Source: Prochlorococcus sp. AG-363-G03
GTDB taxonomy: Bacteria; Cyanobacteriota; Cyanobacteriia; PCC-6307; Cyanobiaceae
Reading direction: 5' to 3'
Assembly: GCA_003280265.1 (NCBI GenBank)
Contig: QCFJ01000008.1
Span: forward strand, 1-42,998
Length of the DNA: 42,998 nucleotides
Each line of letters begins with the position of its first letter. Position 1 is the stretch's first letter. Under the pieces are notes generated by a model. The model saw only the letters and a list, made by a program, of their open reading frames with translations. It was not told the origin of the DNA and did no database searches. The translations under genes and the position numbers were made by a program. Shown one piece after another: positions 8,346 to 18,320 of this stretch.

Positions 8346-8756
8346 TTATTTCTTGTTTCCTAGCCAAGCAACGCAATCTATTTCAATTTTTCCTCCCTTT
8401 GGAAGATTTGATACTTCCACGCATGCTCTCGCTGGGCTTGTCGCTGCTCCCCCAAAGGTTTCTGCATAAATCGCATTTACTTTTGCGAAGTCGTTTAAAT
8501 CAGTTAAGTAAATAGTTGTTCTTATTACATTTGAATTTTTCCCACCAGCAGCTTCAACTACTGCCATTAAATTTTTTAAAACTTGTCTGGTTTCCTCCTC
8601 TATATTGCCATTCCCTATCATTATCCCAGTTGAAGGGTCTAAAGCAATTTGTCCTGAGCAATACAACCAGTTTTCTACTAATACAGCTTGGTTATAGGGG
8701 CCAACTGGTTTAGGTGCGAATTCTGTTTCGATTGGCTCTATATCTGAACTTTTCAT
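8346..8756 (-). CDS. ridA: RidA family reactive enamine/imine deaminase
   Basis: This 136-residue protein belongs to the RidA/YjgF/YER057c family, which hydrolyses reactive 2-aminoacrylate-type enamines made by PLP enzymes and so protects metabolism. Typical stretches are the N-terminal APKPVGPYNQAV, YCSGQIALDPSTG, the central VRTTIYLTDLNDFAKVN-type region, and SPARACVEVSNLPKGGKIEID. The Arg of PARACVEV is the substrate-carboxylate ligand in the family. The gene lies 45 bases downstream of gloB on the same strand and may be co-transcribed with it. Confidence 0.92.
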   Translation of the reverse strand: MKSSDIEPIETEFAPKPVGPYNQAVLVENWLYCSGQIALDPSTGIMIGNGNIEEETRQVLKNLMAVVEAAGGKNSNVIRTTIYLTDLNDFAKVNAIYAETFGGAATSPARACVEVSNLPKGGKIEIDCVAWLGNKK

Positions 8757-8801
8757 AAATGTATAGGCTTGTGTTAAGAGATTTGATAGTTAAATTAGAA
8801 T

Positions 8802-9557
8802 TTAACATTTCCAACTATCTTTGTGCATTCTTAGTTTTGTAAATTCTTCGACATTTTGCGCTCTTAAAAATAAATTTGTTTTTCTTTCTTCTGAGATTGT
8901 TGATGGGAGACTAGGTATTCCATTTCGAAGCTTATTCTGAACAAGCTCTAATCTTTCTTTAATAAAAATATTTTTTGAATCTAAAGTTAATGCCCATTTT
9001 AAGTTGTTTTCTGTATATTCATGAGCTGAGTATATTTTTGTGTTTTCTGGTAAGGAATTAAGTTTATATAAACTTTCAAACATTTGAGACGGCGTTCCTT
9101 CTAGAAGGCGACCACAACCACCTCCGAAAATTGTGTCTCCAGGGAATAATATATTATATTTAGCATTTTCTTTTGATACATAAAAGGCAATATGGTTGTT
9201 CGTATGACCATGCACCTCAATGACTTGAATCTCACCATCCATTAAATGAAAAATATCATTATCATCTACTGAAAAGGTTTGAAAAGGTATTCTTGTAAGT
9301 TCTTTTTTTGATGCAATTACCTTTGCATTCGGCCATCTTTTGATTAGCTTTTGTGTCCCACCTATATGGTCATCGTGATGATGCGTTTGAAGGATAGCTT
9401 TCAAGGATAGGTTTTTCTCTAAAAGCCATTTTTCTACAGGACTTGAGATGGATGGATCTATTACTACCGCATTGCAATTGTGGACCCATACCCATACGAT
9501 ATTGTCCTGTAAAACAGTAATTGGGTGAATAGTGAATTCGCTTTCTTTCTCTAACAT
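8802..9557 (-). CDS. gloB: Hydroxyacylglutathione hydrolase (glyoxalase II)
   Basis: This 251-residue metallo-beta-lactamase-fold enzyme hydrolyses S-lactoylglutathione, the second step of methylglyoxal detoxification. It has the binuclear metal motif THHHDDHIGG, the HGHTNNHIAFY motif, FPGDTIFGGGCGRLLEGT, and SAHEYTENNLKWA near the C-terminal substrate domain. All the metal ligands expected for glyoxalase II are visible. It is divergent from hisG across about 50 bases. The window also carries other glutathione-linked genes (gor and a GST-like gene). Confidence 0.93.
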   Translation of the reverse strand: MLEKESEFTIHPITVLQDNIVWVWVHNCNAVVIDPSISSPVEKWLLEKNLSLKAILQTHHHDDHIGGTQKLIKRWPNAKVIASKKELTRIPFQTFSVDDNDIFHLMDGEIQVIEVHGHTNNHIAFYVSKENAKYNILFPGDTIFGGGCGRLLEGTPSQMFESLYKLNSLPENTKIYSAHEYTENNLKWALTLDSKNIFIKERLELVQNKLRNGIPSLPSTISEERKTNLFLRAQNVEEFTKLRMHKDSWKC

Positions 9558-9607
9558 TTTTTATTTAAGTAATGAAATAGTTGGAATCCATTTCAATGGT
9601 TTTTGAC

Positions 9608-10270
9608 ATGTTTACTGTTGCATTAGCAAAAGGCGCCTTATTGAAAGAATCAGTCTCAATGTTTTTGAACGTTGGACTTGACTTCTCGGCTGTTTTAGAC
9701 GATAGCAATCGTCAATTGATGGTCCCGTCAGTTTGTGGACGAGCTAAAGCCCTTTTAGTAAGGAACAGTGATGTCCCTGTTTACGTATCTTATGGACAGG
9801 CACAACTGGGAATAGTTGGTTTTGATGTGTTAGAAGAGCAGAAATTGCAGGTGTCTAATTTAGTTGATCTTGGTTTTGGAGCATGCCATATGTCTGTTGC
9901 AGTTAAATCGAGTAGTGGTTATATGAGTGCTTCTGACTTGCCACCTAACTGTCGTGTTGCAAGTAAATTTACAAATTGTGCAAAGAAATTTTTTGATCAA
10001 ATTGATTTGCCTGTTGAATTGGTTCATTTGAGTGGATCGGTTGAACTTGGTCCTATAACAGGTATGGCTGAAGCAATCGTTGATTTAGTCGCAACTGGTC
10101 GTACTCTTAGAGATAATGGTCTGATAGAAATTGAAGAACTTTTCAAATCAAGCGCTCGGCTTGTTGGTCATCCACTATCACTAAGGTTAGATAGAGGTCC
10201 ACTTCAAGAAATTATTGATTCAATTCAAATCCAATCTCAGATTAATCTTTCTCCTGATGGCAAAAAATGA
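9608..10270 (+). CDS. hisG: ATP phosphoribosyltransferase, short (HisZ-dependent) form
   Basis: HisG catalyses the first step of histidine synthesis, joining ATP and PRPP. The protein starts [16 protein letters not shown] and includes [32 protein letters not shown] and the PRPP-binding segment [21 protein letters not shown]. About 220 residues is the short form, which needs HisZ as regulatory partner. I chose ATG 9608 rather than the in-frame ATG at 9581 because family similarity begins there. The gene ends within the start of the ABC transporter gene (14-base overlap). Confidence 0.94.
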   Translation: MFTVALAKGALLKESVSMFLNVGLDFSAVLDDSNRQLMVPSVCGRAKALLVRNSDVPVYVSYGQAQLGIVGFDVLEEQKLQVSNLVDLGFGACHMSVAVKSSSGYMSASDLPPNCRVASKFTNCAKKFFDQIDLPVELVHLSGSVELGPITGMAEAIVDLVATGRTLRDNGLIEIEELFKSSARLVGHPLSLRLDRGPLQEIIDSIQIQSQINLSPDGKK

Positions 10271-12053
10271 TTTTCGAAGAGTTAAGAAACTTGGTAAGTA
10301 TTTAAAAAAGGAAAAAAAACGTTTAATCCTAATACTTTTAATACTAATACCTGTTGCTTTAGCCGGTGCAATTCAACCTCTCCTTGTAGGGCAAGCTATT
10401 TCTGTTTTAAGAGGAGAAGATACGATATCTTTTTTTGATAATTTATCTGCTCAATCATCAATTAGTTTGATAATATTAACCCTATTCATAACAGTATTAC
10501 TAAGACTTGGATTACAGGGTTTTCAGTCATACAATATACAGGCTGTAGGGCAAAGGCTGACTGCAAGAATTAGAAATGATTTGTTTTCCCATTCCATGTC
10601 ATTGTCATTACGTTTTCATGACAAAATGCCTGTTGGTAAATTGCTAACAAGATTAACTAGTGATGTTGATGCATTGTCAGAAGTTTTTGGAAGTGGAGCT
10701 GTTGGTGTTTTAGCTGATTTTGTAAGCCTTATAGTTATATCAATAACTATGATTTTAATTGAATGGAGATTGGGTTTGCTTCTTTTAATTATTCAAATAC
10801 CTGTTACAGCTTTTATTCTTTGGCTACAAAAACGTTATCGAATACAAAACTATAAAGTTAGAGAAGAACTTTCCCAGTTGAATGCAAACTTTCAGGAAAA
10901 TTTACAAGGCCTAGAAGTTGTTCAGATGTTCAGAAGGCAATCATTAAATGGTCAAAAATTTTCCAAAACTGGTACTGATTATAAAAATGCGGTAAACGGG
11001 ACTATTTTTTATGACAGCAGTATTTCTGCTTTTATTGAATGGGTCTCATTGGCAGCAGTCGCATTGGTTATTTCTTTGGGCGGTTATATGGTTACGGCAG
11101 GAGCTATGGGACTTGGTACTCTAACCACATTTATTCTTTATTCACAAAGATTATTTGAACCTCTGAGGCAATTGGCAGAAAGATTTACACAAATCCAGGG
11201 TGGGCTAACAGCAGTTGAAAGAATAAGTGAGCTGCTTGAAAAGAAAATAGAGATTTATGATCAAATTGATAAGAAACTAGAAAATAAAAAAATAATCAAT
11301 TCAAATGAAACTCGAATTGGAGAAGTTTTATTTGAAAATGTTAGTTTTTTTTATAGAGAAGATGAACCTATAATAAACGATTTAAGTTTCAAAATTAACC
11401 CCGGTGAACATGTCGCTCTTGTTGGCCCAACTGGGTCAGGCAAGACAACTTTGATTAGATTATTATGTAGGCTTTATGAACCTCAAAAAGGAAATATATA
11501 CATTGATGGTCAAAATATTAGAAACATTTCTATTCAAGCTCTTAGGAAAAAACTTGGAGTAGTTCTTCAAGATACTTTCCTTTTTAGTGGAAACGTTGCA
11601 GATAATCTTCGTTTGGATTCTTCAATAGATAATCAGGGCTTGAAAGATATATGCAGTGAATTAGGACTCGATAATTTATTGAGAAAGCTGCCAAATGGAT
11701 TAGATACATATATCAGGGAAAGAGGAGGGAATCTTTCTTCAGGAGAGAGACAGCTTTTATCTATTGCAAGAGTTGCAATAAGAGATCCAAAAGTATTAAT
11801 CATGGATGAAGCAACTGCTTTTATGGATCCGTCAACTGAGGCAACTTTGCAAAGAGATCTTGATAGATTGTTAGAGAAAAGAACAGCGCTTGTTATTGCA
11901 CATAGATTAGCAACAATTGAATCATCTGATCGAATCCTTGTGATGAGAAAAGGAAGGCTAGTTGAGCAAGGTAATCATGAAGAGTTGAGGGCTTTGGGTG
12001 GACTTTATGCCCAACTATCTGATTTGCAAGAAAAAGGTCTCGCATCTATCTGA
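10257..12053 (+). CDS. ABC exporter, fused membrane and ATPase domains (MdlB/MsbA-like)
   Basis: This protein of about 598 residues has six predicted membrane helices in the first 310 residues (for example [18 protein letters not shown]). A nucleotide-binding domain follows with Walker [16 protein letters not shown]-loop [12 protein letters not shown], signature [14 protein letters not shown], Walker [14 protein letters not shown] and the H-loop IAHRLATI. It is a half-transporter that would act as a homodimer exporting lipid, drug or peptide; the substrate cannot be read from sequence. The chosen start, ATG 10257, overlaps the last 14 bases of hisG. A longer frame from 10215 is possible but less likely. 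Confidence 0.9.
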   Translation: MAKNDFRRVKKLGKYLKKEKKRLILILLILIPVALAGAIQPLLVGQAISVLRGEDTISFFDNLSAQSSISLIILTLFITVLLRLGLQGFQSYNIQAVGQRLTARIRNDLFSHSMSLSLRFHDKMPVGKLLTRLTSDVDALSEVFGSGAVGVLADFVSLIVISITMILIEWRLGLLLLIIQIPVTAFILWLQKRYRIQNYKVREELSQLNANFQENLQGLEVVQMFRRQSLNGQKFSKTGTDYKNAVNGTIFYDSSISAFIEWVSLAAVALVISLGGYMVTAGAMGLGTLTTFILYSQRLFEPLRQLAERFTQIQGGLTAVERISELLEKKIEIYDQIDKKLENKKIINSNETRIGEVLFENVSFFYREDEPIINDLSFKINPGEHVALVGPTGSGKTTLIRLLCRLYEPQKGNIYIDGQNIRNISIQALRKKLGVVLQDTFLFSGNVADNLRLDSSIDNQGLKDICSELGLDNLLRKLPNGLDTYIRERGGNLSSGERQLLSIARVAIRDPKVLIMDEATAFMDPSTEATLQRDLDRLLEKRTALVIAHRLATIESSDRILVMRKGRLVEQGNHEELRALGGLYAQLSDLQEKGLASI

Positions 12054-12066
12054 ATAGTACTAATTT

Positions 12067-12609
12067 ATGATTAATCTAGGGTCAAAAAAACTAGGAATGC
12101 CAGGCTGGAGGAATCAAAATGTTCTTTCAGATGAAACCTTAAAAAATATATATGGAAAACAAGCTATTCAATACTTTAATCAAGATAATTCATCCCTCTT
12201 TGTTTTTAGTGATTCCAAATCTTTTGATTTAATTGAACTTGAGCAACTTTTACAAGCAGTTGGTTGGGGAAGAAGACCACTTCGAAGAGTGAAACGAGCT
12301 CTAGATAATAGCTTGCTGAAGATTGGTCTATGGCAACATGATCCTAAGTTTCCAAGATTAATTGGATTTGCAAGATGCACCGGAGACGGAGTTATTGATG
12401 CAACAATATGGGATGTAGCTATTAACCCTGTTTATCAAGGTTATGGATTAGGGAAACAACTTATGTCATATTTAATGAGGAGTTTAAAAAGGGAAGGTGT
12501 TACTAGAGTAACTCTATTCGCTGATTCTGATGTGATAACTTTTTATAAAAGACAAGGATGGACTCTAGAACCAAAAGGGAATAAATGTGCCTTTTGGTAT
12601 TCTAATTAA
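12067..12609 (+). CDS. GNAT acetyltransferase, Ycf52/SNAT-like
   Basis: This 180-residue protein has a GNAT domain in its C-terminal half: WDVAINPVYQGYGLGKQLMS is the acetyl-CoA-binding motif A (Q-G-x-G-x-G/K), followed by VTLFADSDVITFYKRQGW. The N-terminal part (FDLIELEQLLQAVGWGRRP) is typical of the cyanobacterial/plastid Ycf52 group, which includes serotonin N-acetyltransferase and chloroplast NAT enzymes. The actual acceptor (protein lysine or N-terminus, or a small amine) is unknown. It follows the ABC exporter by 13 bases on the same strand. Confidence 0.85.
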   Translation: MINLGSKKLGMPGWRNQNVLSDETLKNIYGKQAIQYFNQDNSSLFVFSDSKSFDLIELEQLLQAVGWGRRPLRRVKRALDNSLLKIGLWQHDPKFPRLIGFARCTGDGVIDATIWDVAINPVYQGYGLGKQLMSYLMRSLKREGVTRVTLFADSDVITFYKRQGWTLEPKGNKCAFWYSN

Positions 12610-12632
12610 TTGATTATATTACAGTTTTAAAA

Positions 12633-13337
12633 TTATGAATAGTATTCTTTTGATAAATTATCTGTTTGATGGCCTTGGCGCCATTTCTTTCTTAAGCTTG
12701 CATTCTTAATTGCACGTTTAATTATATTTGAATTAGACCATCTTATATCGTCAGTGTATAAATTTAAACCGATACGCTTTACTTTTGCAATTGTTGTAAT
12801 TCTAATTATCAAGTCGAGATCCTCCATTATTTTTAAGGATGAGAACCCTCCTGATCGGTGGTAAAGGTCTTTGTGAATTAGTAAACCTTGGTCGCCATAA
12901 GGACGTTGTAAAAAATGACTTCTAAGTGCTACAGCGAGTTCTAAAATTCTGTATTCTAATTTATACTTTTTCACTTTAAAATCAAAATACCATGCAAAAT
13001 TCTTTGATGTTTTATTTTGCGTTATTTTAAACAAACTTTCTCCGCATTTTTTATCTAACCTACTATCTGCATGAAGAAATAGAAGCCAATCTCCTTTTGC
13101 TTTGGAGGCACCAGTTTTTAATTGATATCCTCTATTTTTCTTAGGACTATTGATAACACTAACTCCTTGTATTTTTGCAATTGAAATAGTTAAATCTGTA
13201 CTCCCTCCATCCACTAATATTAAATCAAAATCATTAGGCCATTCATTTAAATCAGCAAAGAGAAGAGGAAGATGATCTGCTTCGTTTAGAGTTGGTATGA
13301 CGATGCTGAGAGTTGGAAACTGTTGTGATCTAGCCAT
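12633..13337 (-). CDS. Family 2 glycosyltransferase (TIGR04283-like)
   Basis: This 234-residue GT-A fold protein begins with LSIVIPTLNEADHLPLLFAD, followed by DLILVDGGSTDLTI and FLHADSRL, which holds the acidic metal/nucleotide-sugar motif. Then come RPYGDQGLLIHKDLYHRSGG and IMEDLDLIIR, the acceptor-side acidic motif. There is no membrane segment. The family I recognise (TIGR04283) often sits beside a CofC/DUF2064-type GT-A protein and is linked in some bacteria to arsenosugar synthesis. That partner is the next gene upstream, overlapping by 52 bases. The substrate is unknown. Confidence 0.8.
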   Translation of the reverse strand: MARSQQFPTLSIVIPTLNEADHLPLLFADLNEWPNDFDLILVDGGSTDLTISIAKIQGVSVINSPKKNRGYQLKTGASKAKGDWLLFLHADSRLDKKCGESLFKITQNKTSKNFAWYFDFKVKKYKLEYRILELAVALRSHFLQRPYGDQGLLIHKDLYHRSGGFSSLKIMEDLDLIIRITTIAKVKRIGLNLYTDDIRWSNSNIIKRAIKNASLRKKWRQGHQTDNLSKEYYS

Positions 13338-14008
13338 GGTGATAAATCCAAAATATTGTCAAGATCATTTTTAGTTTGAAGTAATTGATAATTTATTTGA
13401 TTTAAGGAAGCCAATCGAATTGTTTCTTCAAGCACTTTATCGCTTCCCCATTTTATACCAGAAAATGGCCAGGTGCATAGTGGATTTAAGAGTTTGTTTG
13501 ATAATCCTATAAGCCAGTATCCACCGTCTTTTGAAGGACCTAATACCATTTCTTTTTGATTAAGTATTTGAATAGCTTGAACTAAGTCAAAGTGTGAGAT
13601 TGATGGTAAATCAGTTCCAATTAATAGGACAGGTTTATGAATAGTTTTGTGAGAAATTTTTTTTTCAAATTTAGTCTTTAAAAACTGTCTTTTCATTTTT
13701 GTTCCTAGATTGCCAGGCCCTTGAATCGCAATTTTTTGAATCTTATTTTTTAGCGCCCATTTTTTTGCTGCCTGAATTCCAATTCCATCGATGGCAACTG
13801 TTATATCAGCGAGACCATCTTTTTGAATCTCTTTAGCTACTTTAATAGTGTGATTCGTTAGTTTTTCTTGGATCTTTGCTGCATGAAGTGCCCCTATATC
13901 CTTGGATAAACGACTTTTACATCTAAAGATAGCGTGCCATCTTGTCATTAAAACTATGGTTGGTTTATTACTTTTATTGAATCTTGCTGTTTTAACTACC
14001 TTATACAT
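13286..14008 (-). CDS. GT-A-fold glycosyltransferase/nucleotidyltransferase-like protein (TIGR04282/DUF2064)
   Basis: This 240-residue protein has VLMTRWHAIFRCKSRLSKDIG at the N-terminus, corresponding to the family PxxGxxKTRL-type nucleotide loop in a modified form. It also has KPVLLIGTDLPSISHFDLVQA (GxDxPxL metal motif) and VLGPSKDGGYWLIGL, the hallmark GPxxDGGYxLIG motif. This is DUF2064 (TIGR04282), usually paired with a TIGR04283 glycosyltransferase as here. The two genes overlap by 52 bases, suggesting coupled translation. The reaction is not known with certainty. Confidence 0.8.
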   Translation of the reverse strand: MYKVVKTARFNKSNKPTIVLMTRWHAIFRCKSRLSKDIGALHAAKIQEKLTNHTIKVAKEIQKDGLADITVAIDGIGIQAAKKWALKNKIQKIAIQGPGNLGTKMKRQFLKTKFEKKISHKTIHKPVLLIGTDLPSISHFDLVQAIQILNQKEMVLGPSKDGGYWLIGLSNKLLNPLCTWPFSGIKWGSDKVLEETIRLASLNQINYQLLQTKNDLDNILDLSPWLDHNSFQLSASSYQL

Positions 14009-14231
14009 AGTTATTGACTTCAGGCTTTTCGGTGTTCTTGAAGTTTAAGTTACTATTTATTTCATATGATTAATTTTTGTTCTGAAAAAAAAATAAACCT
14101 ATTTGTGTGTCCTTTTTCTGATCCATGACAAATTTACTTTTTTGAATGTGACGATTCAATTTTTACAACTTGATTCCCAGATTTAACAATTTCTGATTAA
14201 AGTTCTCGCTAAAATCAAAATCCATTAGGTA
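14009..14231 (+). promoter_or_regulatory. Divergent promoter region upstream of dnaA
   Basis: This AT-rich spacer between the - strand DUF2064 gene and dnaA contains a possible dnaA -10 box, TAAAAT at 14210-14215, about 16 bases before the ATG at 14232. I searched by eye for DnaA boxes (TTATCCACA-like) and found none convincing, so there is no sign of oriC here. An AGG precedes the dnaA start as a weak ribosome binding site. Confidence 0.35.
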
Positions 14232-15632
14232 ATGTCTGTGCCCACTCGCAATGAGCTATGGACGAAGGTGCAGCAATTACTGCAAAAGAATTTAAGTAAA
14301 CCTTCATACGAAACATGGATACGCCCAGCTGAATTCCTTGACTTCAAAGATGGGCGTTTGACCTTGCTTGCTCCAAATAGCTTCTCAAGTGATTGGTTAA
14401 GAAAAAATTATTCTCAAAAAATCGAAGAGATTGCAACAGAGATACATGGACATGAAGTAAAGATTTACATCAAGGTTAAAGAAGAATTTTCGTCAAATAA
14501 AAGCGATAAGAAAAAGACTTTTTCTGATTTAGAAAATAATGCAATTCACGCTAGAGATAATTCAGAAGTTAAATCGAAGCAAGCCCCAACAAAAAAATTT
14601 TTACCTGGTTTGAATCTTCGGTATGTGTTCAATAGATTCGTTGTAGGTCCTAATAGTCGGATGGCTCATGCCGCTGCAATGGCAGTAGCGGAAGCCCCAG
14701 GTAGAGAGTTCAACCCATTATTTATTTGTGGCGGTGTTGGTCTAGGTAAAACTCATCTAATGCAATCTATTGGCCATTACAGATTGGAAATCGACCCACA
14801 AGCAAAGGTTGCATATGTTTCCACTGAGACTTTTACCAATGATTTAATTGTTGCTATCAGAAAAGATGGAATGCAAGCTTTTAGAAATAGGTATAGAGAA
14901 GCTGATTTGATATTGGTTGACGATATACAATTTATTGAGGGAAAAGAATATACACAGGAAGAGTTCTTTCATACTTTTAATGCTTTGCATGAGGCAGGGA
15001 GGCAAATTGTTCTTACAAGTGATAGGCCACCAAGTCAAATACCTCGTTTACAAGAAAGATTGATTTCAAGATTTTCAATGGGACTAATCGCTGATATTCA
15101 AGCACCTGATTTAGAAACGAGAATGGCAATATTACAAAAAAAAGCTGAACATGAAAGAATGCGTTTACCAAGAGATTTGATTCAGTTCATAGCTGGAAGA
15201 TTCACTTCGAATATTAGAGAATTGGAAGGGGCGTTTACTCGAGCTGTGGCCTTTGCCTCTATAACTGGGCTGCCAATGACGGTCGAATCGGTAGCACCTA
15301 TGCTTGATCCTACTGGACAAGGAGTTGAAGTTAAACCTAAGCAAGTCTTGGAAAAAGTAGCTGAGGTATTTGGAGTTACTGAAGAGGAAATGCGTAGCCC
15401 CAGTAGACGTAGACCTGTTAGTCAGGCAAGACAGGTTGGCATGTATTTAATGCGCCATGGTACAGATTTAAGTCTTCCTCGTATTGGAGAATCTTTTGGG
15501 GGAAAAGATCATACAACAGTTATGTATGCCATTGAACAAGTGGAAAAGAAACTTTCAAGTGAGCCACAATTGGCTAGCCAGGTTCAAAAAGTTAAGGATC
15601 TACTTCAAATCGACTCACGAAAACGTCGTTGA
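14232..15632 (+). CDS. dnaA: Chromosomal replication initiator DnaA
   Basis: This 466-residue protein is the AAA+ initiator that melts the replication origin. Domain I (1-80) is followed by a charged linker. The ATPase domain has Walker [12 protein letters not shown], Walker [15 protein letters not shown] and the sensor I region [14 protein letters not shown]. The C-terminal DNA-binding domain carries the signature [16 protein letters not shown] and [19 protein letters not shown]. It is complete and normal in length. In Prochlorococcus dnaA is not next to dnaN, consistent with the neighbours here. It converges on the GST-like gene. Confidence 0.98.
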   Translation: MSVPTRNELWTKVQQLLQKNLSKPSYETWIRPAEFLDFKDGRLTLLAPNSFSSDWLRKNYSQKIEEIATEIHGHEVKIYIKVKEEFSSNKSDKKKTFSDLENNAIHARDNSEVKSKQAPTKKFLPGLNLRYVFNRFVVGPNSRMAHAAAMAVAEAPGREFNPLFICGGVGLGKTHLMQSIGHYRLEIDPQAKVAYVSTETFTNDLIVAIRKDGMQAFRNRYREADLILVDDIQFIEGKEYTQEEFFHTFNALHEAGRQIVLTSDRPPSQIPRLQERLISRFSMGLIADIQAPDLETRMAILQKKAEHERMRLPRDLIQFIAGRFTSNIRELEGAFTRAVAFASITGLPMTVESVAPMLDPTGQGVEVKPKQVLEKVAEVFGVTEEEMRSPSRRRPVSQARQVGMYLMRHGTDLSLPRIGESFGGKDHTTVMYAIEQVEKKLSSEPQLASQVQKVKDLLQIDSRKRR

Positions 15633-15661
15633 TTAAATAGTATGGGTAGAAAAATTTAATT

Positions 15662-16903
15662 TTAATCGAATAGTCTAGGATTTTGATCAAGCCTATTCTT
15701 AGTAGGTATTTTAGGGCCTAGGTCGCCACCATCAATATTTGCTGTGCGTTCAAGAGCTTGTCTAAGCAATCTTCCTGATAATAAAGGCATATCTCTTGGA
15801 ACTGAGATTCTATCTCGGAGGTAGCGTAACGCAGAGGCACTATTTTCTCCTGGAGTACAATCTTTTTTTGTAATCATAGAAGTTAAGGCTGCTCTCAATG
15901 GCTGATCAAACAATTTATTTTTCATTGGGCTAACAGCAATGATTCTCTCTTTATGTTTGATCACTCTTCCTAAAGCCAATGCCTCATAATGATTTTTTGA
16001 TTTTTGATCAACTTTTAAATCTACTAGTTCCAATTTTCCTAATCCAGAACCTTTATCAATTTCTTGGGCAAATAATTTCTGGGCTTCATTTGAATAAGTA
16101 AAGCAACCTCCCATTTGAGGAGGTAAATCATGGACATGAGTATGAAAATCTCCTTGAGTTCCTCTATATTCGTCAAGGTTTTCAAGATTGCTAAGCCATG
16201 TATTTATGAGAGGGTGCTCTTCTCTTAATGAATATCCCTTGTAGTAAGCCAATGAGGCATTCATTCTCTCAACATATGGAATAAAAATAACGTCTGCTGA
16301 TCCAGGCTTGTTCCCATCATCTTTTGAGATTGGTGTAAGCCATCCGAAAGGATCTTTCTGTAGTTCTTCTTCAAATTTTTTCGCAACAAGTTTGAAACTC
16401 TCTTTCTTTTGTTCTTCTTGGCCTTGGAAAAGAGATTTACGACATAACCAATTACACCATGATGAGAATAATTCTCTTTCAAGTCTCCTATGACCTAAGA
16501 CTTCCTTCTCATTTAGTGATTGACCTAGAGGACCATATATTTGCTCTAACACAAATAGAATCTCATCGCTTTCTGTAATTACATGATTTTTAATTTCTAT
16601 TGCAGGGAGCATACCTGACGGTACTTTTCTTAGATACCATTTTTCTTTGTCTCCATAGCAACGCATTGTGATTTTTTTTACTCGGTAAGGAATTTTCTTG
16701 AGCTCTAACCAAATCCAAACTTTTTGGCAATAAGGACACCATGCATGATTGTCTCTATAAAGAGTAACAATTGCCTCGGACTCAATTTTATTAAAAAGAC
16801 GAAGTGAGGAATATGGGTTATTTAACCCGTTGATTTGATCAATTGGATCAGCCACATATGTTGCTAATTCTTCCCAACTCATTGCATTTCTGGTTGGATT
16901 CAT
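15662..16903 (-). CDS. Glutathione S-transferase-like protein
   Basis: This 413-residue protein has an N-terminal thioredoxin/glutaredoxin-like GST domain with a CPYC motif (Cys56-Pro-Tyr-Cys59, in AWCPYCQKVWIWLELKKIPY). A cis-proline/glutathione-binding segment follows (VPSGMLPAIEI then ITESDEIL). A helical GST C-terminal domain covers roughly 130-260, and an extra 150-residue tail is typical of the cyanobacterial and plant-plastid homologues. A CxxC motif suggests an Omega/glutaredoxin-like thiol-transferase rather than conjugation chemistry. It is divergent from gor across 41 bases, so the two glutathione genes may share a regulatory region. Confidence 0.85.
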   Translation of the reverse strand: MNPTRNAMSWEELATYVADPIDQINGLNNPYSSLRLFNKIESEAIVTLYRDNHAWCPYCQKVWIWLELKKIPYRVKKITMRCYGDKEKWYLRKVPSGMLPAIEIKNHVITESDEILFVLEQIYGPLGQSLNEKEVLGHRRLERELFSSWCNWLCRKSLFQGQEEQKKESFKLVAKKFEEELQKDPFGWLTPISKDDGNKPGSADVIFIPYVERMNASLAYYKGYSLREEHPLINTWLSNLENLDEYRGTQGDFHTHVHDLPPQMGGCFTYSNEAQKLFAQEIDKGSGLGKLELVDLKVDQKSKNHYEALALGRVIKHKERIIAVSPMKNKLFDQPLRAALTSMITKKDCTPGENSASALRYLRDRISVPRDMPLLSGRLLRQALERTANIDGGDLGPKIPTKNRLDQNPRLFD

Positions 16904-16944
16904 TTATTTCAACGAGAATAGGGAAATAATACTAGGTTGCAAAA

Positions 16945-18306
16945 TTGAAAAGGTCTTTTGATTTAATTGTCATAGGTGCAGGATCCGGTGGACTTGCTGC
17001 TGCAAAGAAAGCTGCTAGCTATGGAGCCTCTGTGGCGATCATCGAGGGTGATCTTGTTGGAGGAACATGTGTAATAAGAGGTTGTGTCCCAAAAAAATTA
17101 TTAGTATGTGGCTCCTCTCTCTCAGAGAGTTTGTTGTCTGCACCATCTTATGGTTTTGATTTCGATAATTTACAGATAAAGTCTGAGCGTTTATTAGCTA
17201 ATGTTCGACAGGAAGTAAAAAGGCTAAATGAATTGCATGAGGCTTTTCTAAGTAAGGCAAATGTTCAGCTTTTTAAAGGTTGGGGTGAGTTTAGAAATTC
17301 AAATTGTATTGCCATAAAAAATCGAAAAAATGGAGAGACATTAAATGAACTCTATGGTGAAAGAATTCTTCTTGCAGTGGGAGGCAGACCTAAAAGACCA
17401 AGTATCGAAGGGGCATCTTTAGGTTGGACAAGTGATGATATGTTTATTCTCAAAAGTTTGCCAAATAAAATTATAATTGTTGGTGCAGGTTATATTGCTT
17501 GCGAATTTGCATGCATATTACAGGGATTAGGTGTTGAAGTTACTCAAATAGTAAGAGGTGAACGAATCTTGAGAGGGTTTGACCTCGAGCTTTCTTCCTC
17601 ATTAACCGAGGCTATGCTGAATAAAGGAATTAACATAATTTTCGGAGAGAATCTTTCTTCAATAAAAGGAACCCCTGGATCTTTAATTATAAAAACAAAT
17701 ACAGGCAAAGAGCTTGAATCGAATGGATTACTTTTCGCTACTGGTAGAGAGCCATTTTTAGAGGGGTTGCAGTTAGAAAAAGTGGGCATTGAAATTTTTG
17801 AAAATAAAATTAAAGTTGATAGTGAAAACAAAACAAATATTTCTAATATCTTTGCTATTGGAGATGTAACTGACAGGATCAACTTGACGCCTGTTGCAAT
17901 TGATGAGGGTAGAAAGTTTGCAGATAGAAATTATGGAAAATCGGATCGTAAGGTTAACTATGATTTTGTTCCATATGCTGTATTTAGTCAGCCTGAAATA
18001 GCTTCTGTGGGTATAACTGAAGAGAAGGCTATCCAATCGGTTGGGAAAGATAACATTAAAGTATATAGATCAATATTTAGGCCCTTATCTAAATCATTAC
18101 CAAAGACTGGCTCTAAATGTATCTTAAAGCTAATAGTTAACAAAAATAATAATAAAGTTTTGGGATGTCATATGATTGGAGATAATGCATCTGAGATTAT
18201 TCAGATGGCATCAATATCACTAATGCTAGGAGCTAAAAAGTCTGATTTTGATAATACAATGGCATTGCATCCTACGATAGCAGAGGAATTTGTTACAATG
18301 AGATGA
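16945..18306 (+). CDS. gor: Glutathione reductase
   Basis: This 453-residue flavoprotein disulfide reductase regenerates GSH from GSSG. The FAD-binding motif VIGAGSGGLAAAKKAA is at the N-terminus, and the redox pair Cys42/Cys47 lies in GGTCVIRGCVPKKLL, the signature of glutathione reductase. A second nucleotide-binding motif (IIVGAGYIACEFACILQGLG) and the C-terminal HPTIAEEF with the catalytic His-Glu pair are also visible. The start appears to be TTG at 16945, since homology starts at once (KRSFDLIVIGAG) and no in-frame ATG precedes it. It is divergent from the GST-like gene. Confidence 0.95.
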   Translation: MKRSFDLIVIGAGSGGLAAAKKAASYGASVAIIEGDLVGGTCVIRGCVPKKLLVCGSSLSESLLSAPSYGFDFDNLQIKSERLLANVRQEVKRLNELHEAFLSKANVQLFKGWGEFRNSNCIAIKNRKNGETLNELYGERILLAVGGRPKRPSIEGASLGWTSDDMFILKSLPNKIIIVGAGYIACEFACILQGLGVEVTQIVRGERILRGFDLELSSSLTEAMLNKGINIIFGENLSSIKGTPGSLIIKTNTGKELESNGLLFATGREPFLEGLQLEKVGIEIFENKIKVDSENKTNISNIFAIGDVTDRINLTPVAIDEGRKFADRNYGKSDRKVNYDFVPYAVFSQPEIASVGITEEKAIQSVGKDNIKVYRSIFRPLSKSLPKTGSKCILKLIVNKNNNKVLGCHMIGDNASEIIQMASISLMLGAKKSDFDNTMALHPTIAEEFVTMR

Positions 18307-18320
18307 TTCATGAAAAGGTG

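Noticed and set aside
14009-14231. Possible chromosomal origin next to dnaA
   Set aside because: No cluster of DnaA boxes seen, and dnaN is not adjacent.
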